DNA of 5,388 nt, taken from positions 1 to 5,388 of the forward strand of contig JAUWLJ010000177.1 in assembly GCA_030613705.1 (NCBI GenBank), read 5' to 3'. This DNA is from Chloroflexota bacterium (GTDB lineage Bacteria; Chloroflexota; Anaerolineae; Anaerolineales; UBA4823). Position numbers and translations under genes: made by a program. The notes under the pieces were generated by a model. The model was not told the origin of the DNA and did not search any database. It saw only the letters and a list, made by a program, of their open reading frames with translations. Shown piece by piece: positions 1 to 5,388 of this stretch; positions within the stretch are counted from its first letter, which is position 1; each line of letters opens with the position of its first letter.

Positions 1-1091
1 TATGCCTGGAAGGATACCCGCATGAAAGGTTTATCCTGCCAGTTATGGTTGAGCACTTCCAAGTGATACTCATTATACAAGCGTTCTTTAAGCATATCGG
101 GGTCAGTGCTCAAGGGCAGGCGTACTGTCACCATCTGGGCGAACCATTTTGGTGTATCGGGAGAGATCGCCTCCAGACCCGTGATGGTATTTATTTGATC
201 GCGAGCTTGACGGGCTAGATCATGGCAGCGTTGATGGACCAAATCCCAACGGTGCTCGTTTTGGAAGCGGATTGCACTCGGTACGGACAGGAATGCAGCC
301 AGATCTCGAGTACCTTGCCATTCATGGTAGTCAACGAATTGGGAAGGGCCAGGTTTTTCGGATTCATATCCCCAACTGACTACCAGCGGATCGAGAATTG
401 GTTGAATATCCGGATGAGCGTACAAGAAAGATGCTCCCTTCGGGGCGCATAGCCACTTATGACAGGCACCCGTGTAGATATCTGCGCCGATAGAACTCAA
501 ATCTAAAGGGATGTGTCCAGGTGAATGTGCTCCATCCACGATGCTGAGTATTCCAGATTGACGGGCTCGCTGGCAGATCTCCTGCACCGGGAATATCAAG
601 GCAGTTGGGCTGGTGATATGGGAGATGAATATCACCCTAGTCCGCGAAGTGACTCCATTCCAGAAGGATTCAACGAAATCTGCATGGTTCGTAACGGGCA
701 ATGGAATTGGTTTATGAATGTATTTTGCCCCCGATTTTCGGCACACGAAACGCCAGGTGCGATCCATAGCACCATATTCATGATCGGTTGACAGTATTTC
801 ATCACCAGGCTGAAGATCGAGATTTCGGACGACCATGTTAATCGCCGTGGTTGGGTTGGGAAAATACACGACATCATTTGCTTCAATATTGAGATATCGG
901 GCTAATTCCTGTCTGGCTTCTGCCAGCAGGTCTGGAGCCTTGCGACCAAGGAAATCGACTGGTTGGCGTTCTAACTCACGCTGAAAATTTTGGTAGGTCT
1001 TGAAAACTTGTCGCGGACAGGCGCCAAATGATCCGTGATTCAGGAATATTACGTCTTCATCAATTAAGAATTCTTTTTTCATGTCGAACAT
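1..1091 (-). CDS. Class V aminotransferase-fold PLP enzyme, isopenicillin N epimerase-like (3' end off window)
   Basis: The frame is open for 363 codons from ATG at 1091 to the left edge with no stop, so the C-terminus is missing. I see an N-terminal FLNHGSFGACP block (residues 16-26), a VDGAHSPGHIP block with Asp186 as the expected partner of the PLP pyridine nitrogen, and a TGACHKWLCAPKG block in which Lys212 should form the Schiff base. HEWQGTRD follows. This set is typical of CefD-like members of the aminotransferase class V family. Family members of this kind run to about 380-400 residues, and the last visible residues (FMRVSFQAY) resemble the usual near-terminal strand, so perhaps 20-35 residues are lost. 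ATG 1091 is preferred over the in-frame ATG at 1082 because AGGA lies 8 nt upstream (1100-1103). It is the fourth gene of the operon, 31 nt after the hydrolase gene. Relatives include epimerases, C-S lyases and cysteine desulfurase-like enzymes, so the reaction (racemase, transaminase or lyase) and the substrate cannot be fixed here. Confidence 0.9.
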   Translation of the reverse strand, partial: MFDMKKEFLIDEDVIFLNHGSFGACPRQVFKTYQNFQRELERQPVDFLGRKAPDLLAEARQELARYLNIEANDVVYFPNPTTAINMVVRNLDLQPGDEILSTDHEYGAMDRTWRFVCRKSGAKYIHKPIPLPVTNHADFVESFWNGVTSRTRVIFISHITSPTALIFPVQEICQRARQSGILSIVDGAHSPGHIPLDLSSIGADIYTGACHKWLCAPKGASFLYAHPDIQPILDPLVVSWGYESEKPGPSQFVDYHEWQGTRDLAAFLSVPSAIRFQNEHRWDLVHQRCHDLARQARDQINTITGLEAISPDTPKWFAQMVTVRLPLSTDPDMLKERLYNEYHLEVLNHNWQDKPFMRVSFQA

Positions 1092-1099
1092 GCAATTTA

Positions 1100-1103
1100 T
1101 CCT
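1100..1103 (-). promoter_or_regulatory. Ribosome binding site deciding the PLP-enzyme start
   Basis: On the minus strand AGGA sits 8 nt before ATG 1091 and 17 nt before the alternative ATG 1082. The spacing supports the upstream start. Confidence 0.55.
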
Positions 1104-1122
1104 GATGTGCTTGGATGGAAAA

Positions 1123-2010
1123 TCACCTTCTGGCTGCAGAGCGATTGAAGGGAGGATTTGATTTTTGTGAGAGAAGAGCCTGGTATTTGGCGGGCTTACG
1201 GAATGCATCTCCCCAGACTTCTTGTTGCCTGTATTTCCTGAGCTGTGCTAAATTAATTTCGGCTAAAAGAATACCTTCTTGATCGCCACCCTGTACTAAT
1301 AGCATATCCCTCGATCCATCTTGATCAAAAGCGATACCGTCAAAGGCAATCGAATTACCATTGAATTGAGGATGGGGATAATTTGCCATCGCCAAGGCAA
1401 CCATGTTCTCAAAGGAGCGTGCCCGATATTGCGAAAGTCGGTTGATCTCTAATTCGCAAGCATTGGGGGTGAGAATCAGCTCTGCACCTTGGAGCATTAA
1501 CAGCCTTGCGCTCTCCGGAAATTCACGATCGAAGCAGATCATAGCTCCAACTTCCACATCTCCTTGAGCGGTATCCAGTGTGGAAACATAAAATTCTTCT
1601 CCAGACTCGATGACAGCTTCCATAGGATCAAAATCACAGGTGTGAATCTTGGCATATGTGAAGAGAATGTCACCGTGACGGTCGATCAGGGAAACAACGT
1701 TGTGAGGTAAACCGGAGCGGTTTTTCAGGTAGGTTAAAGCAATCGCTATATTCAGCTGGGCGGCGAGCGTTTGATAGGCTGTTATGAATTCAGATTGGCG
1801 GTCGATGGCCAGATCGAACCATGCCTGACGAGCGCCAGGTCGATCGGGATCAAAAGAGGTATAACCAATATTCCACATTTCTGGGAAGAGGGCAATATCA
1901 GCGCCAAGTCGAGCGGCCTGTCGGCAATATTGAATGCCCTTGGCTTGATTCTTTGCCTGGTCAGTACCAAAGGGGCTTATCTGCAGCAGAGCAACGGTTG
2001 TTGAGGTCAA
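1123..2010 (-). CDS. Carbon-nitrogen hydrolase (nitrilase superfamily amidase)
   Basis: This 295-residue protein has the full nitrilase-superfamily catalytic set: Glu44 in LFPEMW, Lys121 in YAKIH, the nucleophile Cys159 in MICFDREFPESAR, and a likely second glutamate at Glu131. These enzymes hydrolyse amides, carbamoyl groups or nitriles through a cysteine acyl intermediate. The length is normal for a single-domain cytoplasmic member, with no signal peptide or added domain. The C-terminal half (RSFENMVALAMANYP, then EVWGDAFRKP) looks like amidase or N-carbamoyl-amine hydrolase branches rather than true nitrilases, but the substrate cannot be read from it. The start codon is TTG: an in-frame TAA lies two codons upstream, GGGA is 7 nt upstream, and the first internal ATG is Met45, beyond the catalytic Glu44. 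It lies 48 nt after the oxidoreductase gene and 31 nt before the PLP-enzyme gene, consistent with an operon for nitrogen-compound metabolism. Stop TGA. Confidence 0.93.
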   Translation of the reverse strand: MTSTTVALLQISPFGTDQAKNQAKGIQYCRQAARLGADIALFPEMWNIGYTSFDPDRPGARQAWFDLAIDRQSEFITAYQTLAAQLNIAIALTYLKNRSGLPHNVVSLIDRHGDILFTYAKIHTCDFDPMEAVIESGEEFYVSTLDTAQGDVEVGAMICFDREFPESARLLMLQGAELILTPNACELEINRLSQYRARSFENMVALAMANYPHPQFNGNSIAFDGIAFDQDGSRDMLLVQGGDQEGILLAEINLAQLRKYRQQEVWGDAFRKPAKYQALLSQKSNPPFNRSAARR

Positions 2011-2017
2011 TATTTAT

Positions 2018-2021
2018 TCCC
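2018..2021 (-). promoter_or_regulatory. Ribosome binding site for the TTG start of the hydrolase
   Basis: On the minus strand GGGA (within TGGGAA) lies 7 nt before TTG 2010. Together with the in-frame TAA at 2016-2014 it makes TTG the only sensible start that keeps the first beta strand and the catalytic Glu. Confidence 0.5.
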
Positions 2022-2058
2022 AATCTTCGGCAGAGAACCACTGTTCCTGGAGTAAAAT

Positions 2059-3426
2059 CTACAATTGGCCTGAATCATCCAATTTAGACAATAAATCTAT
2101 ATAAGCTGGGTCTTGGTAGCGTTTGAGGTCAAATGCTGCTGCATAACTTGGAAGATCTTTATCCAACAAGTGGAGAGCGAGAAGTTCACCAGCAGCCAAT
2201 GAAGCCATCAAGCCATATCCGGATAGCGCACCGATAACCCAGGCGCCTTCGACAGGTAGCGGACCGATCAATGGACGATTTTCTTTGGTTTTCGTGTAAT
2301 ACCCACCGTCCAGATATGGTCGTGGCGGCTTCTCGAAATAGTGCTTCAATTCTGGGATCATTGTCGCCAGACCGCGCAGGGCGATTTCTGGATAATCACT
2401 ATCCAATGGAAGCGGCCAAACTGGATCTACTTCTAAGGCGTGATATTCCCAAAGCATGAGAATTATTGGGCTATCCTCGAGTCCTTCGGGACGGGTATGG
2501 ACTCCTGGTGGAAATTCTTCCAGCAACCAGCGAGTATCTTGATCCTCGGCCAGAAATGCACTCTCTTCCTTTGACCAGGGCAATTTTTGGGCGTCATTCC
2601 AAATTAACAATGGAGCTTCCCTGGGGATGATTTTCAGTTGATCATTGGTCGAGACTTTAAGATGCAGCTCATAATATACCGGTAACTGGATTTCGAATAT
2701 CTCGGAAATTTGGCTCAGAAATGGACCAGCAGCGTTAACAAAATTGTGTGTTTGGATGCGTTCTCCTCCCTCGAGATGGACTGCAGTAACCCGTCCATGC
2801 TCAAGATCGATACCATTAACCCGCCCCTCGAGCAACTGCACTCCCTGGTTTTTTGCTTTCGCGAGAAGCAGGCTGCCAAGCTGTTGAGCGCTGAACCAAC
2901 CTGCCCGGCGAACGTGCAAACCAGCGATAGCCTTCTCAGTAATGTATGGATAATGCCGCCGAAGCAGGTTTCGATCGAGGATCAAATCTGCACCATCTGG
3001 ACTACCCATAAATCCATGTGGTTTGGGCGGAATGTATTGAGGGTCACTTGAGTCCCCTCTGATAATACGCAGGGGGCCACCTCCAAGCCGCGAGATTTCC
3101 TCAGCGCTGGCCAGCATGGAGGGGATTTTTTCCGGACTACCAGTTAAGTATAAATAGCCGCGGCGATTAAGATGGAATGCATTGCCGGTGGATTGAGCCA
3201 GGTCTTCAAGTAGATCAATGCTGCGGTTCATCAGGCTAACCATGGCGTCGCCCGGTCCTGGCCACCAGTTGCGATAGCATTCAGTGGATTTGTCACTGGT
3301 CAAACTCAACGGAGGACGTTCGTCGACCAGGAGAACATCCTTCAAACCGTACTGAACTGCGAGGTTGTACGCCGTGCTGATTCCAGCAATTCCTGCTCCG
3401 CAAATGACTACATTTTTTCGATCCAT
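2059..3426 (-). CDS. FAD-dependent oxidoreductase, DAO family (glycine/D-amino acid or sarcosine oxidase-like)
   Basis: This 455-residue protein starts with a Rossmann dinucleotide-binding motif, VVICGAGIAGISTAYNLA (Gly10, Gly12, Gly15), followed by LLVDE, whose acidic residues 35-36 should bind the adenosine ribose. A TSDKST.CYRNWWPG block follows at about 43-57. Near the C-terminus is the second FAD-contacting region GGYYTKTKENRPLIGPLP (374-391), then VIGALSGYGLMASLAAGELLA. This is the layout of the DAO family (glycine oxidase, DadA, sarcosine or dimethylglycine dehydrogenase beta-like subunits), which oxidise C-N bonds of amino acids or secondary amines. Length is usual; no signal peptide or membrane segment is seen. 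The ATG lies 6 nt after the AlaX stop codon and I find no convincing Shine-Dalgarno sequence, so translation may depend on ribosomes finishing AlaX. Stop TAG. Substrate, and electron acceptor (oxygen or a carrier), are unknown. The family call is firm, the precise enzyme is not. Confidence 0.93.
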   Translation of the reverse strand: MDRKNVVICGAGIAGISTAYNLAVQYGLKDVLLVDERPPLSLTSDKSTECYRNWWPGPGDAMVSLMNRSIDLLEDLAQSTGNAFHLNRRGYLYLTGSPEKIPSMLASAEEISRLGGGPLRIIRGDSSDPQYIPPKPHGFMGSPDGADLILDRNLLRRHYPYITEKAIAGLHVRRAGWFSAQQLGSLLLAKAKNQGVQLLEGRVNGIDLEHGRVTAVHLEGGERIQTHNFVNAAGPFLSQISEIFEIQLPVYYELHLKVSTNDQLKIIPREAPLLIWNDAQKLPWSKEESAFLAEDQDTRWLLEEFPPGVHTRPEGLEDSPIILMLWEYHALEVDPVWPLPLDSDYPEIALRGLATMIPELKHYFEKPPRPYLDGGYYTKTKENRPLIGPLPVEGAWVIGALSGYGLMASLAAGELLALHLLDKDLPSYAAAFDLKRYQDPAYIDLLSKLDDSGQL

Positions 3427-3432
3427 ATTTTG

Positions 3433-4155
3433 TTAGGCAACCAGACGTACATAAATCCGTTTGTTGATTTTACCCTTGCTCTTGTAGTTTACAATCTCGA
3501 TCCGGCCAACTTCAGATGTATTGCTGACATGGGTGCCGCCATCCGCCTGTAAATCGAGACCTTCAATTTCAACAACCCGCACTTCCTGGATACCCCTGGG
3601 AAGCAAATTAATTTTGGTGCGGATCAAATCTGGGATTTGGAAAGCTTCAGCGCGCGGCAGGATATCCACCCTGACAGGGCGAGCATTGTCAACCTCCTGG
3701 TTGATGGCGGTTTCTATTGCCTGCACCAAGTCTTTGTGCATCGTCTCGAATTCGAAGTCCATCCTGCCTGACAGTGGTTCCATTGCCCCTCCGGTAACTG
3801 AAGCACTATAATCCCGGAATATAACTCCACACAAGATATGCATGGCAGTATGAGTGCGCATTAACTGATATCGGCGATCCCAGTCGAGCTTCCCCGTGAC
3901 AGCCAGACCAATTTCTGGTAGTGGCAATTCACTGTCAATGATGTGCAAGATGTCTGGCCCAACTTTGCGGGCTCTTTTGATCCGGAAATCCGATTCTCCA
4001 ACTGTTAATTGGCCTGAATCTGCAGGTTGGCCACCGCCTCCAGGATAAAACGCAGTTTGATTTAATATCATGGCGTTATTCTCAGAATCAATCCTGGAGA
4101 TCATCCCCTGAAATTCTTGGATGTAGCTATCTTTCTGATAAAGGAGTTCGGTCAT
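3433..4155 (-). CDS. alaX: Alanyl-tRNA editing protein, AlaX type (medium form)
   Basis: The protein is a free-standing homologue of the AlaRS editing domain, which hydrolyses Ser-tRNA(Ala) or Gly-tRNA(Ala) in the cytoplasm. Numbered from ATG 4155 (240 aa), it has FYPGGGGQPADSG at 36-48, the zinc-site motif HTAMH (His102, His106), a VTGGAMEPLSGRMDFEF block at about 120-136, and DGGTHVSNTSEVGRI with His209. The length fits AlaX-M: the N-terminal beta-barrel piece plus the editing domain, without the aminoacylation domain. The frame can also start at ATG 4170 (245 aa). I prefer 4155 because GAGAGGG ends 6 nt before it, whereas the upstream ATG has no visible ribosome site. The position that is Cys in the classical CGGTH motif is Asp205 here; I believe DGGTH forms occur in one AlaX subgroup, so this need not be a defect. 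It is the first gene of the minus-strand operon, 6 nt before the flavoprotein gene. Stop TAA. Confidence 0.92.
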   Translation of the reverse strand: MTELLYQKDSYIQEFQGMISRIDSENNAMILNQTAFYPGGGGQPADSGQLTVGESDFRIKRARKVGPDILHIIDSELPLPEIGLAVTGKLDWDRRYQLMRTHTAMHILCGVIFRDYSASVTGGAMEPLSGRMDFEFETMHKDLVQAIETAINQEVDNARPVRVDILPRAEAFQIPDLIRTKINLLPRGIQEVRVVEIEGLDLQADGGTHVSNTSEVGRIEIVNYKSKGKINKRIYVRLVA

Positions 4156-4161
4156 AAGCTG

Positions 4162-4168
4162 CCCTCTC
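4162..4168 (-). promoter_or_regulatory. Ribosome binding site favouring the internal AlaX start
   Basis: On the minus strand GAGAGGG is 6 nt upstream of ATG 4155. It lies inside the coding stretch if ATG 4170 were used, and nothing comparable precedes 4170. This supports the shorter 240-residue protein. Confidence 0.55.
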
Positions 4169-4199
4169 ATTTTATTAAATAATCTTGGAGATAGGAACC

Positions 4200-4228
4200 A
4201 GTATACAGAATAATTTCCAGTGACGCAA
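4200..4228 (-). promoter_or_regulatory. Candidate sigma70-type promoter for the AlaX operon
   Basis: On the minus strand the -10 box reads TATACT (4205-4200, 5/6 to consensus), separated by 17 bp from TTGCGT (4228-4223, first three bases of the -35 consensus). Transcription would start near 4193, leaving a leader of about 38 nt before ATG 4155. The spacing is ideal but the -35 is weak, so this is a prediction only. Confidence 0.4.
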
Positions 4229-4283
4229 GACTTTTTGATCTCATAAGTGGAATAGATCAGAAATGAGAAAATTGATCTCGAAG

Positions 4284-4293
4284 TTTACGTAAA
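4284..4293. repeat. Perfect 10-bp palindrome TTTACGTAAA
   Basis: TTTACGTAAA is self-complementary with no spacer. It lies upstream of both candidate promoters in the divergent region and could be a dimer-binding site, but one 10-bp AT-rich palindrome may also arise by chance. Confidence 0.35.
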
Positions 4294-4318
4294 AACTATC
4301 GATTATCTGCTAAAATAC

Positions 4319-4346
4319 TTGATACCCAATAGCCCCATGATATTTG
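4319..4346 (+). promoter_or_regulatory. Weak candidate promoter for the plus-strand gene
   Basis: TTGATA (4319-4324, 5/6 to the -35 consensus) is followed after 16 bp by TATTTG (4341-4346, 3/6), which is preceded by TGA, giving an extended -10 TGn element. Transcription would begin near 4353, inside the 8+8 palindrome, with a leader of about 140 nt. The -10 is poor and other starts closer to the gene are possible. Confidence 0.25.
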
Positions 4347-4347
4347 A

Positions 4348-4371
4348 ATGTATCACTTGCTAATGATACAT
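4348..4371. promoter_or_regulatory. Candidate operator: 8+8 bp perfect inverted repeat
   Basis: ATGTATCA (4348-4355) and TGATACAT (4364-4371) are exact inverted copies separated by 8 nt. The size suits a dimeric helix-turn-helix regulator. It lies at the predicted transcription start of the plus-strand gene, where binding would repress. More TGATAC-like half-sites occur at 4320-4325 and, with one mismatch and inverted, at 4411-4416. No regulator gene is visible in the window. Confidence 0.45.
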
Positions 4372-4477
4372 ATATCGGAGGTAGTTGTAATTCAAATTGC
4401 TTGAGGCAGCGTATCTCAGAAGCAGATTGATAATCGTTAAAAGTTATCCCCTAAGAGTTTATTGTTTAATCACCCGT

Positions 4478-4486
4478 GAGGAAGGA
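4478..4486 (+). promoter_or_regulatory. Strong ribosome binding site of the plus-strand gene
   Basis: GAGGAAGGA ends 8 nt before ATG 4495 and 14 nt before the next in-frame ATG at 4501. The spacing favours the start at 4495. Confidence 0.65.
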
Positions 4487-4494
4487 TTATTGGC

Positions 4495-5388
4495 ATGAAT
4501 ATGATACAACCTGAACCAAATTTACAAATTGCGCACACCTGGTGGCGGAAAATCAAATTATCTTATGTGCCAGCCCAGGAATCCCCTCTACTTGAAGACT
4601 TTGCAGAAAACCTTCTCGATCGATTTCGCAATGCTGGTCACAATGTTTCCGATGAGCCAGGTCCGGATACTGAGGTGTTAATGACCACTTCCCAATTTAA
4701 TCAGCCAATCCGCTGGCGGGATGCATTGATCTTCACTGCTCGGCGAAAGTACAACCTGGACCATTCTCCGACAGTTTTCACGATTGTGCAGGCTACTCCA
4801 GAAGAAGTACAGGGTAAATTAGATTATTTTGAGCGGGTGTTGAAGAAAGATCCACCTGATCCGATGGATTTTGCTTTACCTGGTCTGGGACCAGAGGCAT
4901 ACCATACCTTGTACGAGCAGGGAAAGCGCGGCGGACCAATCCTGGCATTATTGCGGACAGTCCAAACTCAGAGCATGAGTATTCGCGTGCTGCTGGTTGT
5001 TGGTCATAAGAAAGTTGAGCAGGCATACGTTTTCGATTTAGTCGGTGCCCATCCAAGGATCGATGCCTCCGATCCAGATTTGTTCTATGAAGATATCATG
5101 GGAAGAATCGTCACCGCCATGAGCACCAATGAGATCACAGATCACCAATTAGTTGGTGACCCAATAACGAGAGAGGTTTGGAATTCACTTGAAACTCCAG
5201 CTGCGATGCAGAGAGCTGGATATGAATTGGGCCAGCGTCAATTCTTCACTGAAATGATAATGGTTACGAATCTGGCAACTGTGCCTTCGGTGCCGGATGC
5301 CATTGCCAGCCAATATAGTGAAGGCTGTTTTGCTACCTGGGAGCCTAAGATTAATAGCCTGATTACGACAGTCACTGGGAGTGCACGC
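4495..5388 (+). CDS. Conserved-looking hypothetical protein, function unknown (3' end off window)
   Basis: The frame is open for 298 codons from ATG 4495 to the right edge without a stop, behind a strong ribosome site, and codon use looks like real coding sequence. I do not recognise the family. The visible part appears soluble, with no signal peptide or membrane helix. It begins with a basic aromatic stretch (HTWWRKIK, 14-21), then an acidic segment (DEPGPDTEVL) and a TTSQF..PIRWRDALIF block (64-80). A strand-like hydrophobic segment RVLLVVGHK (about 164-172) and FDLVGAHPRID (180-190) suggest an alpha/beta fold. SEGCFATWEPKIN (276-288) near the visible end looks motif-like, with Cys and Trp that could matter. 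It is transcribed away from the AlaX operon, so the two may share control, but nothing shows that they share a pathway. A shadow frame on the opposite strand (4793-5056) has no support. Confidence 0.8.
   Translation, partial: MNMIQPEPNLQIAHTWWRKIKLSYVPAQESPLLEDFAENLLDRFRNAGHNVSDEPGPDTEVLMTTSQFNQPIRWRDALIFTARRKYNLDHSPTVFTIVQATPEEVQGKLDYFERVLKKDPPDPMDFALPGLGPEAYHTLYEQGKRGGPILALLRTVQTQSMSIRVLLVVGHKKVEQAYVFDLVGAHPRIDASDPDLFYEDIMGRIVTAMSTNEITDHQLVGDPITREVWNSLETPAAMQRAGYELGQRQFFTEMIMVTNLATVPSVPDAIASQYSEGCFATWEPKINSLITTVTGSAR

Larger units (their letters stand above)
4300..4436. repeat. Split inverted-repeat pair, arms 4300-4311 and 4421-4436
   Basis: The left arm CGATTATCTGCT matches the reverse complement of the right arm, CGATTATCAATCTGCT, except for a 4-nt insertion in the right arm. 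The arms lie 109 nt apart and flank the 8+8 bp palindrome and the plus-strand promoter candidate. It could pair a looped regulatory region or be two copies of one binding site. The function is unknown. Confidence 0.35.
4171..4494. other. Divergent AT-rich intergenic region
   Basis: These 324 nt separate the outward-facing AlaX operon and the plus-strand unknown gene. No ORF with a convincing start is present. The region holds the promoter candidates, inverted repeats and half-sites listed separately. It is clearly more AT-rich than the flanking genes, as expected for a two-way control region. Besides the listed motifs I see no tRNA, no hairpin followed by a T-run, and no riboswitch I can recognise. 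Confidence 0.8.

Noticed and set aside
222..791. Two plus-strand ORFs of 76 and 88 codons (222-452, 525-791) over the PLP-enzyme gene
   Set aside because: They lie antisense to a frame with intact catalytic motifs, their proteins resemble nothing known, and they lack convincing ribosome sites.
1771..2087. Overlapping plus- and minus-strand small ORFs at the start of the hydrolase gene
   Set aside because: The minus-strand frame at 1123-2010 contains the nitrilase triad. The others are out-of-frame shadows with no family features.
2710..3051. 113-codon plus-strand ORF inside the flavoprotein gene
   Set aside because: It is antisense to a well-conserved DAO-family coding frame. Its length is within what an opposite-strand open frame gives by chance.
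3521..3811. 96-codon plus-strand ORF inside the AlaX gene
   Set aside because: It is a shadow of the AlaX frame, which carries the HxxxH and GGTH motifs.
4401..4434. TTGAGG and GATAAT as a promoter for the plus-strand gene
   Set aside because: The boxes are separated by 22 bp, too far for a sigma70 promoter, although GATAAT alone is a good -10 match.
4171..4494. Riboswitch or T-box leader in the divergent region
   Set aside because: I found no recognisable conserved riboswitch core, no T-box sequence and no terminator hairpin with a T-run.
4793..5056. 87-codon minus-strand ORF within the unknown plus-strand gene
   Set aside because: The plus-strand frame is open for 298 codons with a strong ribosome site; the opposite frame has neither a good start nor recognisable features.

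Overview
The window is about 5.4 kb of bacterial DNA of medium GC content. It carries four tightly packed genes on the minus strand and, across a divergent intergenic region of about 0.33 kb, one gene on the plus strand. There are no rRNA or tRNA genes, CRISPR arrays or insertion sequences. The protein style (DAO-type flavoprotein, CN-hydrolase, CefD-like PLP enzyme, medium-length AlaX) and moderate GC would fit an environmental bacterium such as an Anaerolineae-type Chloroflexota. That is an impression from family flavour, not a demonstrated assignment.

Layout. In transcription order on the minus strand: an alanyl-tRNA editing protein of the AlaX type (4155 or 4170 down to 3433); an FAD-dependent DAO-family amine/amino-acid oxidoreductase (3426-2059); a carbon-nitrogen hydrolase of the nitrilase superfamily starting with TTG (2010-1123); and a class V aminotransferase-fold PLP enzyme resembling isopenicillin N epimerase (1091 leftwards, running off the edge). 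Gaps are 6, 48 and 31 nt, with no terminator-like hairpin between genes, so one operon is likely. On the plus strand, 4495 to the right edge is an open frame of 298 codons for a soluble protein I do not recognise; its end is missing.

Regulatory region. The AT-rich stretch 4171-4494 must hold promoters in both directions. It contains a reasonable sigma70-like promoter for the minus-strand operon (4200-4228), a weaker candidate for the plus-strand gene (4319-4346), a perfect 8+8 bp inverted repeat just downstream of that candidate (4348-4371), further TGATAC half-sites, a 10-bp palindrome and a split inverted-repeat pair around the centre.

How the genes may work together. A PLP enzyme, a flavin amine oxidoreductase and a C-N hydrolase in one operon suggest stepwise processing of an amino acid, amine or amide. 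AlaX removes wrong amino acids from tRNA and could protect translation from a non-standard amino acid made or consumed by the pathway. Substrate and direction are not readable from the sequence, so the pathway idea is inference.
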